DNA of 62,813 nt from positions 16,146 through 78,958 of the forward strand of contig JANREK010000026.1 in the NCBI GenBank assembly GCA_030726065.1. Direction: 5' to 3'. A model generated the notes under the pieces. That model worked only from the letters and a program-made list of their open reading frames with translations. It did not search any database and was not told where the DNA came from. A program made the translations under genes and the position numbers. Source of the stretch: Sediminibacterium sp. (GTDB taxonomy: Bacteria > Bacteroidota > Bacteroidia > Chitinophagales > Chitinophagaceae). Below are positions 1-8,489 of the stretch, piece by piece. Position 1 is the first letter of the stretch; every line of letters begins with the position of its first letter.

Positions 1-1449
1 AGTGGGGATAGAATTAATATCGTGGTTCATTAATTCTTTTTCAATATTGCAGATGATACGTATTTGATATAAGAACCAAGAATCAATACCAGTAGCGGCT
101 ACAATGGAACGAACCGTTGATCCTTGCATTAATGCATCTTTGATTCTGAATATACGATCCCATTTGGGTACTTTAATATACTCCATCAATTCTTCATTCT
201 TCATCAAGCTTTTTCCATAATAACCTAAGCCAATTGCTTCATTCTCTAAGCTTTGACAAGCTTTTTGAATGGCTTCTGTAAAGCTTCTTCCAATCGCCAT
301 TACTTCACCCACACTCTTCATTTGCAAACCTAAGGTATCATTTGCTCCTTTGAATTTATCAAAATTCCAACGAGGTACTTTTACAATTACATAATCCAAA
401 GCAGGTTCAAAGTAAGCAGAAGTTGTTTGTGTGATTTGATTTTTTAATTCATCCAATCTATAACCAATCGCCAACTTAGCTGCAATTTTTGCAATGGGGT
501 AACCCGTTGCTTTTGATGCTAATGCAGAGGAGCGAGAAACGCGTGGATTAATTTCAACCGCTATCAATTCTTCGGTTACTGGATTTTGCGCAAATTGCAC
601 ATTACATCCGCCAGCAAAATTTCCTAAACTGCGCATCATCAACATCGCTTTGTTACGCATGTCCTGAAACGATGTATCACTCAAAGTCATTGCAGGTGCT
701 ACTGTGATTGAATCACCGGTATGCACGCCCATTGGATCCAAGTTTTCAACAGTACATATAATAACTACATTATCTGCTTGGTCTCTTAATAATTCTAATT
801 CATATTCTTTCCATCCAAGTACTGCTTTTTCCACCAAAACTTCATGTATAGGGGATGCCCTTAATCCTCTTTCTAATGCAGCATCTAATTCACTTGCATC
901 ATGTACAAATCCGCCACCTGTTCCACCTAAGGTAAATGATGGACGAATTACTAATGGAAATCCAATCACCTGTGCAAATTCTTTCCCTTCTAAAAAACTA
1001 TTCGCTACTCGGCTTGGCGCAACTGCTATTCCTATTTTCACCATCAATTGTCTGAACTGTTCTCTATCTTCTGCTAAATCAATTGCTGCGACATCCACAC
1101 CAATCATGCGACAATTGTATTGTTTCCATAATCCTATTTCATCTGCTTCTTTACATAAGTTTAATGCAGTTTGTCCACCCATCGTTGGAAGTACTGCATC
1201 AATTTGATTTTCCTGTAAAATTTGTTCAATGCTCTCCACGTTTAATGGTAATAGATAAACCTTATCCGCCATCATTGGATCGGTCATGATCGTAGCTGGG
1301 TTACTATTAATCAAGATTACTTTAATTCCTTCTTCTTTCAATGACCTTGCGGCTTGAGAGCCAGAGTAATCAAATTCGCAGGCTTGACCAATAATAATGG
1401 GTCCAGATCCTACAATTAATACGGTTTTGATGGATGTGTCTTTGGGCAT
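1..1449 (-). CDS. carB: Carbamoyl-phosphate synthase large subunit, 5' part
   Basis: Makes carbamoyl phosphate from ammonia (glutamine-derived), bicarbonate and two ATP, for pyrimidine and arginine synthesis, in the cytoplasm with CarA. The minus strand reads from an ATG at 1449 straight through to the window edge without a stop, so only about the first 483 residues are present. The N-terminus shows the family hallmark GSGPIIIGQACEFDYSG, then the ATP-grasp region with RPSFTLGGTGGG and the metal/ATP-binding stretch around VEINPRVSRSSALASKATG. A TATTTTTG promoter box ends 5 nt before the ATG. Family assignment is firm; nothing odd is visible in the part seen. Confidence 0.97.
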   Translation of the reverse strand, partial: MPKDTSIKTVLIVGSGPIIIGQACEFDYSGSQAARSLKEEGIKVILINSNPATIMTDPMMADKVYLLPLNVESIEQILQENQIDAVLPTMGGQTALNLCKEADEIGLWKQYNCRMIGVDVAAIDLAEDREQFRQLMVKIGIAVAPSRVANSFLEGKEFAQVIGFPLVIRPSFTLGGTGGGFVHDASELDAALERGLRASPIHEVLVEKAVLGWKEYELELLRDQADNVVIICTVENLDPMGVHTGDSITVAPAMTLSDTSFQDMRNKAMLMMRSLGNFAGGCNVQFAQNPVTEELIAVEINPRVSRSSALASKATGYPIAKIAAKLAIGYRLDELKNQITQTTSAYFEPALDYVIVKVPRWNFDKFKGANDTLGLQMKSVGEVMAIGRSFTEAIQKACQSLENEAIGLGYYGKSLMKNEELMEYIKVPKWDRIFRIKDALMQGSTVRSIVAATGIDSWFLYQIRIICNIEKELMNHDINSIPT

Positions 1450-1454
1450 GGCTA

Positions 1455-1462
1455 CAAAAATA
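1455..1462 (-). promoter_or_regulatory. Bacteroidetes -7 promoter box for carB
   Basis: Minus strand reads TATTTTTG (TAnnTTTG consensus), five bases before the carB ATG. The expected transcription start falls at or next to the start codon, so carB mRNA may be leaderless. A second candidate, TAGTTTTG, lies a little further upstream on the same strand. Confidence 0.6.
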
Positions 1463-1564
1463 TAAATTGCGCAAAACTACAAATTTTACCTGAATTTGTC
1501 CCCTTTTACACCCTAAACATTTTTTATCCTTTTTAAATGCTACCTTCACAGCCAATTCAAGTTT

Positions 1565-2029
1565 ATGGCAGTTATCAAAGAAGGGGCTAAAGCGCCTCAG
1601 TTTAAAGGTGTTGACCAACATGGCAATACGGTATCCATCGCTGATTTTAAGGGCAAAAAGCTAGTTTTATACTTTTACCCAAAGGACGATACACCAGGAT
1701 GTACCGCACAGGCTTGTAATTTACGCGATAACTATAAAGCATTGCTTAAGAAAGGCTTACAAGTGCTAGGCGTGAGCGTAGATTCGGTTAAATCCCATGA
1801 AAAATTCATCGAAAAGTATGATTTGCCGTTTTCTTTAATTGCAGATGAGGACAAAAAAATTGTAGATAAATACAATTTATGGGGTCAGAAAAAATTCATG
1901 GGCCGAACTTATATGGGCACAACAAGAACTACATTTTTGATTGACGAAGCCGGGATGGTGCGCTTTATTATTGAGAAGCCAGATACCAAGGATCACACCA
2001 AGGAAATTTTAGCGATTAGCGGTTGGTAA
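1565..2029 (+). CDS. bcp: Thioredoxin-dependent peroxiredoxin, Bcp/PrxQ type
   Basis: A 154-residue thiol peroxidase that reduces hydrogen and organic peroxides, recharged by thioredoxin. The AhpC/TSA thioredoxin fold covers the whole protein. The motif YPKDDTPGCTAQACN carries the peroxidatic Cys46 and, five residues on, the resolving Cys51, the spacing typical of PrxQ. Length is standard and there is no signal peptide, so it is cytoplasmic. It is divergent from carB and followed by a clear terminator at 2052-2090, so it is a single-gene unit. The ATG gives the expected N-terminus. Confidence 0.95.
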   Translation: MAVIKEGAKAPQFKGVDQHGNTVSIADFKGKKLVLYFYPKDDTPGCTAQACNLRDNYKALLKKGLQVLGVSVDSVKSHEKFIEKYDLPFSLIADEDKKIVDKYNLWGQKKFMGRTYMGTTRTTFLIDEAGMVRFIIEKPDTKDHTKEILAISGW

Positions 2030-2051
2030 AAATCAACTTTTTAATATTACT

Positions 2052-2090
2052 GCACCCCGTTCCTTTTGGATACGGGGTGTTTTGTTTTTA
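2052..2090 (+). terminator. Rho-independent terminator after bcp
   Basis: Stem CACCCCGT (2053-2060) pairs with ACGGGGTG (2072-2079) around an 11-nt loop, followed by TGTTTTGTTTTTA. It lies 23 bp after the bcp stop. Confidence 0.85.
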
Positions 2091-2262
2091 AATCATTTTA
2101 TTGAATTTATTTTCTGCTCCGAAGGATTTTTGATTGTAAATTATCTAATTAACAATTGTGTAATAGCAAATAATAATAAGCATGTATATTGATTCGTTAA
2201 TATTATACGACAGGTTTAAACTTTATTATTATTTTTACATCTAATTTTATAAATCTTCCCCC
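2091..2262 (+). other. Intergenic region upstream of the lipoprotein operon
   Basis: About 170 bp of AT-rich DNA with no ORF or stable hairpin that I can see. TATTTTTA near 2230-2240 is one base off the TAnnTTTG box and is the best candidate promoter for the downstream operon, but this is weak. Confidence 0.3.
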
Positions 2263-3027
2263 ATGACAAATAAAATAATTTATGTTTTAATGTTAAGCTT
2301 TTTATCAGCTGCTTGTTCAAAAAGTTCAACAACAAGTACGACGACAACGACTACGCCAATAGTGAGCGCCACAGTACCTGATGTTTATAAAAAAATATAT
2401 GGTGCAACCAGTATCACTTCCGATGGCACGTACATTACGATAAAATCAAATGGTGCGCCTGATCATAAAAGTTCCTACTACGCAACGTCGAATGCTTTGT
2501 ATGATAATTTTTCTGGTGCCACTTTTGGCGGATACAACTTTACAAAAAATCCAAATTCAATTGCTGAAAAACCTTACATTTTTAAAATTCCCGTTGCTCC
2601 TAAAGTGGCCACGAATCATGCGGCTACACCCTTAGGGGCTATTGGTGTTTCATTGAATGGGGTTCCATTTTTTAATCAGTATGCTGGACCGAATCGACCT
2701 TTAACAGGTGAAATAGTTTCCTTTGATCGTTACTGGGGTCATCCTGCACCTACGGGACAATATCATTATCATGTGGAGCCACTTTATTTAACAACTGTTA
2801 AAGTAACAAAATCATCCTTATTGGGATTTTTATTAGACGGCTTCCCTGTGTATGGACCTGAGGAAAATGGGGCATTGGTAGATAATTCAAAATTGGATGC
2901 TTACCATGGCCACACTTCGGTAACTGCTGATTATCCATCAGGTATTTATCATTATCATATTACGAGTACGGATCCTTACATTAATGGTTCAGGTTATTAT
3001 GGAACGCCTGGTACCGTTTCACAATAA
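2263..3027 (+). CDS. YHYH-domain lipoprotein
   Basis: A 254-residue exported lipoprotein: hydrophobic N-terminus with lipobox SAAC (Cys18), a Ser/Thr linker, then a YHYH domain. The defining His-rich motif occurs twice, YHYH at about 167-170 and at about 229-232, with further HGHT and GHPAPTG histidines that look suited to metal binding. The biochemical function of this family is not established as far as I know. It is first of three genes joined end to end (stop TAA immediately followed by ATG), the third being a SCO1/SenC protein, which suggests a role near copper or cytochrome oxidase assembly; that role is inference. Confidence 0.85.
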   Translation: MTNKIIYVLMLSFLSAACSKSSTTSTTTTTTPIVSATVPDVYKKIYGATSITSDGTYITIKSNGAPDHKSSYYATSNALYDNFSGATFGGYNFTKNPNSIAEKPYIFKIPVAPKVATNHAATPLGAIGVSLNGVPFFNQYAGPNRPLTGEIVSFDRYWGHPAPTGQYHYHVEPLYLTTVKVTKSSLLGFLLDGFPVYGPEENGALVDNSKLDAYHGHTSVTADYPSGIYHYHITSTDPYINGSGYYGTPGTVSQ

Positions 3028-3660
3028 ATGAAAGGGCTATTTTATATCAATTTTATTTTTGCTTGTATTTTTATGCATGCTTGTAATACTATAGATCCAA
3101 CCCGTACATTTGATGTTCCAGTTGCGACTGATACTTTGCAACCTGAAATTATTTTACCCAATCAATATTTAAATCGCAAGGAACAATTTTTATCCTTTCA
3201 TCAGGATACCCTTTACTATCAAGATAAAAAATACAGTGGTTATATCTATGATCATTTTGAAAATGGCGATTCTGCATTTGTGGGAAGTTATTTAAATGGG
3301 ATAGAGGAGGGGGTTTTTAAAAAATGGTATCGGAATAATCAGTTAGGGGAGTATAGAACCTATCATTTAGGAAAAAAAGTAGGTAAGCATGTTGGTTTTT
3401 GGGAAGATGGCCAGCCTAAATTTGAATTTAATTTTATAGATGGTGAACTGCAGGGTGTTTCTAATGAATGGTATCGTAATGGCCAGCCCTATAAAGCATT
3501 TCATTATAAAATGGGATATGAAAACGGGAGTCAAAAAATGTGGTGGGAAAACGGAATCATTCGCGCAAATTATGTGGTGAAACAAGGTAGGCGCTATGGT
3601 TTGATTGGTTTAAAATTATGTATGACTCCGCAGGATTCAATTGATTTTAAAATTAAATAA
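3028..3660 (+). CDS. MORN-repeat lipoprotein (YwqK-like)
   Basis: A 210-residue predicted lipoprotein (lipobox MHAC, Cys19). Residues about 70-190 are built of short repeats with the pattern W/Y-x-NGQ/GxxxxY (for example KKWYRNNQLGEYRTYH, GFWEDGQPKFEFNF, NEWYRNGQPYKAFHY, MWWENGIIRANYV), which is the MORN_2 repeat often annotated as YwqK-family antitoxin. The lipoprotein signal and the context argue against a toxin-antitoxin role here. Its ATG follows the YHYH stop directly, and its own stop directly precedes the SCO gene, so translation is probably coupled. Specific function unknown. Confidence 0.8.
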   Translation: MKGLFYINFIFACIFMHACNTIDPTRTFDVPVATDTLQPEIILPNQYLNRKEQFLSFHQDTLYYQDKKYSGYIYDHFENGDSAFVGSYLNGIEEGVFKKWYRNNQLGEYRTYHLGKKVGKHVGFWEDGQPKFEFNFIDGELQGVSNEWYRNGQPYKAFHYKMGYENGSQKMWWENGIIRANYVVKQGRRYGLIGLKLCMTPQDSIDFKIK

Positions 3661-4347
3661 ATGGGCATGCTTAAATATTTTAGCTTTTATGTTTTTTGTT
3701 TAATTGTATTAGCTGCGTGTAACAATGCGACCAATAATAATACGGAGCAAATAAAAGATAGCTTAGTCACGCTTCCTTTTTTTAATCAACCAGATTGGAC
3801 ACCAGAATGGATTGGTGAAACTGACAGCGCTTATAAAAATATTCATGCCATACCTTCCTTTTCCTTCTTAGATCAAAATGGAAAAGTGGTTAATGAAAAT
3901 TTGGTAAATGGTAAAATTTATGTTGCTAATTTCTTTTTCACTAAGTGTCGTAATATTTGTCCAAAAATGACCAATAATATGCATCTGTTGCAGGAGTCAT
4001 TCAAAGATGATACTTCTATATTATTGCTTTCCCATTCCGTCACTCCTGAAACAGATGATGTAAAGGTGCTAAATAAATATGCTATTGAAAATAAAGTAGA
4101 TGCTGCAAAATGGCATTTGCTTACCGGCGATAAAAAGGCCATCTATAGTTTGGCCAAACAGCAATATTTTGCAGGGGATACAGTAGGGTACTACCAATCA
4201 GGCAATGAATTTTTACATACTGAAAATTTCATATTAGTGGATCAGTATCGCCGTATTCGTGGTGTATATAACGGCACATTGCCCGTGGAAATAAATCGTA
4301 TTATAGAAGATATTGCGATTTTAAAATCTGAAATTATATCGTTTTAA
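3661..4347 (+). CDS. SCO1/SenC-family copper lipoprotein
   Basis: A 228-residue thioredoxin-fold protein of the SCO1/SenC/PrrC family, which delivers copper to, or reduces, the CuA site of cytochrome c oxidase. Lipobox LAAC (Cys20) anchors it outside the cytoplasm. The copper ligands are visible: CxxxC as KCRNICPKM (Cys96, Cys100) and the distal His in LHTENF (His186). Length is normal for the family. It is the last gene of the three-lipoprotein unit. An alternative Met at residue 3 is possible but would change little. No oxidase genes are in the window. Confidence 0.93.
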   Translation: MGMLKYFSFYVFCLIVLAACNNATNNNTEQIKDSLVTLPFFNQPDWTPEWIGETDSAYKNIHAIPSFSFLDQNGKVVNENLVNGKIYVANFFFTKCRNICPKMTNNMHLLQESFKDDTSILLLSHSVTPETDDVKVLNKYAIENKVDAAKWHLLTGDKKAIYSLAKQQYFAGDTVGYYQSGNEFLHTENFILVDQYRRIRGVYNGTLPVEINRIIEDIAILKSEIISF

Positions 4348-4389
4348 AATAAAACAACTCACTTTTCACAAGCCAATTTAAATTTTTAC

Positions 4390-4397
4390 TATCTTCG
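4390..4397 (+). promoter_or_regulatory. Variant -7 promoter box (TAnnTTCG)
   Basis: TATCTTCG, one base off the TAnnTTTG consensus, 9 nt before the ATG at 4407. The same TTCG variant appears before the last gene in the window (62482-62489). Confidence 0.4.
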
Positions 4398-4406
4398 CTT
4401 AATATT

Positions 4407-5165
4407 ATGGATATTCAATTTGATAAATATTTTCTTGTACTTCAAAATATTGCCACAAGGTATTATTTGCTAGGCGGGCTTGTGTTTTTATTATTTTATG
4501 TTGTATTAAAAAATAAAATAGTTCATAAAAAAATACAACTATTATTTCCTAAAAAAAGTGATTATTTACGTGAAATTGGATACAGTACTTTCACAATGTT
4601 ATTGTTTGCATTCATTCCCGTTTTTTTTATTTTTAATCCCGCTGTTAAACCATATACCACTTTGTATCAAAATATAAGTGATTATGGCTGGGTATATTAT
4701 TTTGCTGCATTCCCAATGATGTTTGTGATGCACGATACTTACTTTTATTGGACACATCGTATAATGCATCATAAAAGTTTATTCAATGTAATGCACTTAG
4801 TACATCATAAATCAACCAACCCTTCCCCATGGGCTGCTTATGCATTTCATCCCTTGGAAGCAATTGTTGAAGTAGGTATTTTTGCTGTTTTTTTATTTAC
4901 AATTCCAGTACATAGGTCTCATACGATTATCTTTTTCCTTTTGTCCATTATGTATAATATATATGGTCATTTAGGTTGGGAATTATATCCAAAAGGTTTT
5001 AGTAAAAACTGGTTTGGTAAGTGGATCAATACATCCGTAAACCATAACCAACACCATAAATACTTTAAAGGTAATTATGGTTTGTACTTTTTGTTTTGGG
5101 ATCGTATCATGGGCACTATTCGCCCCGATTATGGTGAAGCCTTTGAGGAAGTGAAAAGTAGATAA
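4407..5165 (+). CDS. Sterol desaturase / fatty acid hydroxylase superfamily membrane protein
   Basis: A 252-residue integral membrane di-iron oxygenase-like protein. Several hydrophobic helices alternate with the superfamily histidine clusters: HDTYFYWTHRIMHH (about 110-123), HLVHHKS (about 130-136) and NHNQHHKYF (about 212-220), which bind the di-iron centre. Members hydroxylate or desaturate lipid substrates; the substrate here cannot be told from sequence. It probably has its own promoter (TATCTTCG). It stands between the SCO lipoprotein operon and a decayed toxin-antitoxin-like patch. Confidence 0.9.
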   Translation: MDIQFDKYFLVLQNIATRYYLLGGLVFLLFYVVLKNKIVHKKIQLLFPKKSDYLREIGYSTFTMLLFAFIPVFFIFNPAVKPYTTLYQNISDYGWVYYFAAFPMMFVMHDTYFYWTHRIMHHKSLFNVMHLVHHKSTNPSPWAAYAFHPLEAIVEVGIFAVFLFTIPVHRSHTIIFFLLSIMYNIYGHLGWELYPKGFSKNWFGKWINTSVNHNQHHKYFKGNYGLYFLFWDRIMGTIRPDYGEAFEEVKSR

Positions 5166-5169
5166 TGCA

Positions 5170-5475
5170 TTAAGCTGCAACAAAGCGCTTAATTTTTTTC
5201 CTATTTACATTTTTTTCTGCATACCACATTTCGTAATTGCTTTGCAAGTTTATCCAAAATTCAGGGGTATTGTTAAATGCAACTGATAGTTTAATTGCTA
5301 ATTCAGGACTAATGCCCGCTCTTTCATTTACAATTGCAGACAAATTAACTCTTGCAATACCAATTCCATCGGCTACCTCAGTGATGGTTAATGCATATTC
5401 CTTTATAAAAAGTTCTCTTAATATTGCGCCTGGGTGAGCGGGTGCTAATTTTCTTATTTTTTTCTTCGTTTTGAA
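5170..5475 (-). pseudogene. HigA-type XRE antitoxin lacking a start codon
   Basis: The minus strand encodes about 100 residues that match HigA-family addiction-module antitoxins: KLAPAHPGAILRELF, then an XRE helix-turn-helix (LTITEVADGIGIARVNLSAIV), ISPELAIKLSVAF and the typical NTPEFWINLQ. The frame is bounded upstream by a TGA at 5476-5478, and the codons between it and the conserved region (Phe-Lys-Thr-Lys-Lys-Lys-Ile-Arg-Lys-Leu) contain no ATG, GTG or TTG; only an ATA is present. No HigB toxin is recognisable next to it. Most likely a start-lost remnant; use of a non-standard ATA start cannot be excluded. Confidence 0.65.
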
Positions 5476-5557
5476 TCAATTGCGGTAAATACTTAAAATA
5501 GTAATTACATGATTAAATAGTATTGACAAACAATGTAGTTAATAAAATTAAGAAATT

Positions 5558-6088
5558 ATGACAGAAGATTTATTTGTCGAGGAAGTAATAACGAGTAAAA
5601 TTTATTTTATTCGTGAGAAAAAAGTGATGCTAGATAAAGATTTAGCAAACTTATATGGCGTTGAAACAAAAAAATTAAAACAGGCTGTTCGAAGAAATAT
5701 GCAACGATTCCCTAAAGATTTTATGTTTGAGATGTCGACAGTTGAATTCAAGAATTGAAGGTCACAATTTGTGACCTCCAATTCTGACAAGATGTCGTAT
5801 AGAATTTCCCCTTACTGTTTTACAGAACAAGGTGTTACAATGCTTTCTTGCATCTTGAATAGTACAAGGGCTATAAATGTTAACATTCAAATAATTAGAA
5901 TATTTACTAAGCTTAGAGAAGTAATTCTAACAAATAAAGATATTCTTCTTCAAATTGAAAAAATGGAACGAGTTTTACTTGGTCACGATCAACAACTGAT
6001 ACAAATATTTAAATATCTGAAAGAGTTATTACATCCAGTTTATCCTCCTCGTAATAAGATTGGGTTTAAACCGAATGATAATAAATAA
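5558..6088 (+). pseudogene. ORF6N-domain DNA-binding protein with an in-frame stop
   Basis: One reading frame carries an ORF6N-domain protein (phage/mobile-element-associated DNA-binding family): VMLDKDLANLYGVETKKLKQAVRRNMQRFPKDFMFE at the start, then after a TGA at 5756-5758 the frame continues with RSQFVTSN, FTEQGVTMLSCILNS and IMRIFTKLRE-like IIRIFTKLREVIL. In relatives the position of the TGA is usually a Leu (EFxNLRSQF), so a single substitution from TTA or TTG would explain it. TGA is a true stop elsewhere here (for example rnpA), so readthrough is unlikely. A GTG at 5771 could restart a 105-residue fragment. Confidence 0.75.
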
Positions 6089-6110
6089 TCGTAATTGCGT
6101 ATATTTTCTC

Positions 6111-6141
6111 TAATGGAGGACGCAATCTGCGTCCTCCATTA
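6111..6141. terminator. Perfect hairpin between the ORF6N remnant and feoB
   Basis: TAATGGAGGACGCA (6111-6124) pairs exactly with TGCGTCCTCCATTA (6128-6141) across a 3-nt loop. It sits 2 bp past the feoB stop codon and lies between convergent genes, so it probably ends transcription from both sides. No long T run follows on either strand. Confidence 0.7.
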
Positions 6142-6143
6142 AA

Positions 6144-8273
6144 TTACTTCGCTATTACATACACTGCCCAGCTCATGAAATAGGCGAGGCCGGTCATCAT
6201 AAAAAATTGGATAGTGGGCCATTTATAGGATTGTGTCTCTCGCTTTACCACAGCAAGTGTACTCATACATTGCATGGCCAGTACATAAAATATCATAAGA
6301 GATAATGCAGCTGCAAAGCTATATACCTTTGTGCCATCAGGTCGCACTGCTGCTTTTAGTTTATCACGTAAGGAACTATTGTCCGATTCTTTCACACTAT
6401 ATAAAGTAGCCATGGTGCCTACAAATACTTCACGCGCCGCAAAGGAAGTGATCAGCGCGATTCCTATTTTCCAATCAAATCCCAATGGGGCAATGAGGGG
6501 TTCAATTTTTTTACCCATAATACCTGCGTAGGAATTTTCTAATTTTTCAGTATTGTATTCGCGATCTAATTGCTTTTGTTGTAATTCATTCATCTTTTGT
6601 GCACCATTGTTGCTTGAAATTTGTTGTTCATATTTCTCATTGACTAATTGCATTTTTTCAGCAGGGCCATAACTACTTAAAAACCACAGCAACAAACTAA
6701 TAATGATAATTACCTTACCCGCATCTCGCACGAAGATGGTTGCTTTTTGGATCATGGTCGTACCAACATTTTTCCAACGTGGCGCGCGGTAAACCGGTAG
6801 TTCTAATATAAAATAACTCTTCTCTTTAATTTTAATAAACCACTTTAAGACCATACTAGCAAGTAATGCCATTACGATGCCCATAACATATAATCCCATC
6901 ATCACTAAACCTTGCAAACTTAAAAATCCAAAATATATTTTATCGTCAATCACCAATGAAATTAAAATTGTATACACTGGTAACCTTGCACTGCAACTCA
7001 TAAAAGGCGTGACCATGATGGTCAGTAATCTTTCCTTTTTATTTTCAATATTGCGCGCACTCATTATGGCAGGTACCGCGCAGGCAAATCCACTGATCAT
7101 GGGCATTACACTTTTCCCATTGAGTCCCACTTTGCGCATGAGCTTGTCACTTAAAAAACTGAAACGCGCCATATAGCCGGTATCTTCTAACAAAGTAATC
7201 AAACCAAATAAAATCATAATTTGGGGTACAAATATCACAATGCCGCCAATGCCAGCAACTAAACCATTCACGAGTAAATCCTCCCACCAAACATTGGGTA
7301 GTACTGCGTTTAAATAGGCGGTGACATTGGTGAATATCCACTCAATCCCATCCATTGGAAATTTAGCCATCCAAAAAACGGATTGAAACAAAATAAATAA
7401 AACAGAAAATAAAATGGCATAGCCGCCCACGCGGTGTAGAAATATATTATCTAATTTTTCTGATCTCTTCTTTTTCGCAGTCGGGTCGGGTTCTACTACT
7501 CGATTTTTCATAATCTCTTGAATATGACTATAGCGTTGTAAAATTTCCTGTGCCTGCGTTTTTGTATGATTAAAATTGTGATCAATTTCAATCTGCTCAA
7601 TGGTTTGCTGCATTTCCTCCTCTAATGGAAATGCTTCATGATGCATCAAATAATGTAACGCAGCGTAATCACTATGTGTAGGATATAATTTTTTAAAATC
7701 AAGAATGGCTTCTGGCGCTAATGCTTTGTTGTCAATAAAACTTTCGACATTTTTAGCACGCGGCGTTTGAATGATGGTATTTAATACGGCCTTTAATTCT
7801 TGTAAACCTTTATTTTTTCTTGCATCTACTGTAACCACTGGTATGCCTAAATCTTCTTGCAATCCTGCAATATCTATTTTGATTCCTTTTTTTGCTGCAA
7901 GGTCATTCATGGTAAGCGCCAATACCACCGGAAGTTTTAAATCTATTATTTGACTACAAAAAAGTAGGTTTCTTTTTAAATTACTCGCATCTGCAATTAA
8001 TAGTATAACATCTGTTTTCACCTCTTCGTCAACACCCATCAATACTTTATAAGCCACCCATTCATCTTCTCTTTTTGGATAAAAACTATAAGTGCCTGGT
8101 AAATCAATTAAGGTGGTAGGCTGATTGCCGATAACCAAATCCCCTGTTTTCTTATCTACGGTGACACCGGGGAAATTACCCACTTTTTGGTGCAGGCCAG
8201 TGAGTGCATTAAATAAGGAGCTTTTCCCCGAATTGGGGTTCCCTACAAGTGCGATATGTAAACTGGCTTTCAT
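6144..8273 (-). CDS. feoB: Ferrous iron transporter FeoB
   Basis: Imports Fe(II) across the inner membrane. The N-terminal G domain shows G1 GNPNSGKS (residues about 11-18), G2 around GVTVDKK, G3 DLPGTYSF and G4 TMND, followed by a helical regulatory region and a C-terminal polytopic part with two Gate motifs (for example SGFACAVPAIMSARNIENKKERLLT and SFAAREVFVGTMATLYS). About 709 residues, normal for FeoB. I chose the ATG at 8273 over an in-frame TTG six bases upstream, because the TAGCTTTG promoter box covers that TTG region. No feoA is adjacent and no FeoA domain is fused at either end. Confidence 0.96.
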   Translation of the reverse strand: MKASLHIALVGNPNSGKSSLFNALTGLHQKVGNFPGVTVDKKTGDLVIGNQPTTLIDLPGTYSFYPKREDEWVAYKVLMGVDEEVKTDVILLIADASNLKRNLLFCSQIIDLKLPVVLALTMNDLAAKKGIKIDIAGLQEDLGIPVVTVDARKNKGLQELKAVLNTIIQTPRAKNVESFIDNKALAPEAILDFKKLYPTHSDYAALHYLMHHEAFPLEEEMQQTIEQIEIDHNFNHTKTQAQEILQRYSHIQEIMKNRVVEPDPTAKKKRSEKLDNIFLHRVGGYAILFSVLFILFQSVFWMAKFPMDGIEWIFTNVTAYLNAVLPNVWWEDLLVNGLVAGIGGIVIFVPQIMILFGLITLLEDTGYMARFSFLSDKLMRKVGLNGKSVMPMISGFACAVPAIMSARNIENKKERLLTIMVTPFMSCSARLPVYTILISLVIDDKIYFGFLSLQGLVMMGLYVMGIVMALLASMVLKWFIKIKEKSYFILELPVYRAPRWKNVGTTMIQKATIFVRDAGKVIIIISLLLWFLSSYGPAEKMQLVNEKYEQQISSNNGAQKMNELQQKQLDREYNTEKLENSYAGIMGKKIEPLIAPLGFDWKIGIALITSFAAREVFVGTMATLYSVKESDNSSLRDKLKAAVRPDGTKVYSFAAALSLMIFYVLAMQCMSTLAVVKRETQSYKWPTIQFFMMTGLAYFMSWAVYVIAK

Positions 8274-8276
8274 GAG

Positions 8277-8284
8277 CAAAGCTA
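8277..8284 (-). promoter_or_regulatory. Bacteroidetes -7 promoter box for feoB
   Basis: Minus strand TAGCTTTG, three bases before the feoB ATG at 8273, implying a leaderless or nearly leaderless mRNA. I see no Fur-like palindrome that I would defend. Confidence 0.55.
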
Positions 8285-8464
8285 ACTTTTAACATTGGGT
8301 ATAGCTTACGAAATAGGAAATTGAGAACTGCCCTAAAAATGATTAATATCATAGGTTTTAACCTTGGCTTTACTGCAATTGGGTTATAAGAACGCGATTA
8401 GATCGTCCCTTACTTTTCTTATTAGGTATTTGATAAATACCTTCTATTTCCTAGCTGCTTTGCT

Positions 8465-8472
8465 TATTTTTG
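8465..8472 (+). promoter_or_regulatory. Bacteroidetes -7 promoter box for the M28/PDZ peptidase
   Basis: TATTTTTG, 17 nt before the ATG at 8490. It lies inside the upstream extension of the open frame, which supports the internal start. Confidence 0.6.
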
Positions 8473-8489
8473 TTGCACAAACAGATATT

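Noticed and set aside
704..1207. Plus-strand open frame of 167 codons
   Set aside because: It lies wholly inside carB on the other strand; its translation is low-quality and matches no family, while the minus strand gives clear CarB motifs.
3028..3660. Toxin-antitoxin role for the MORN-repeat protein (YwqK 'antitoxin' label)
   Set aside because: It is a lipoprotein beside SCO and YHYH genes with no toxin-like neighbour; the label comes from automatic family naming.
5756..5758. Recoding of TGA (as Trp or selenocysteine) in the ORF6N frame
   Set aside because: Other genes end at TGA (for example rnpA), homologs have Leu here, and no recoding element is seen; a nonsense mutation is simpler.
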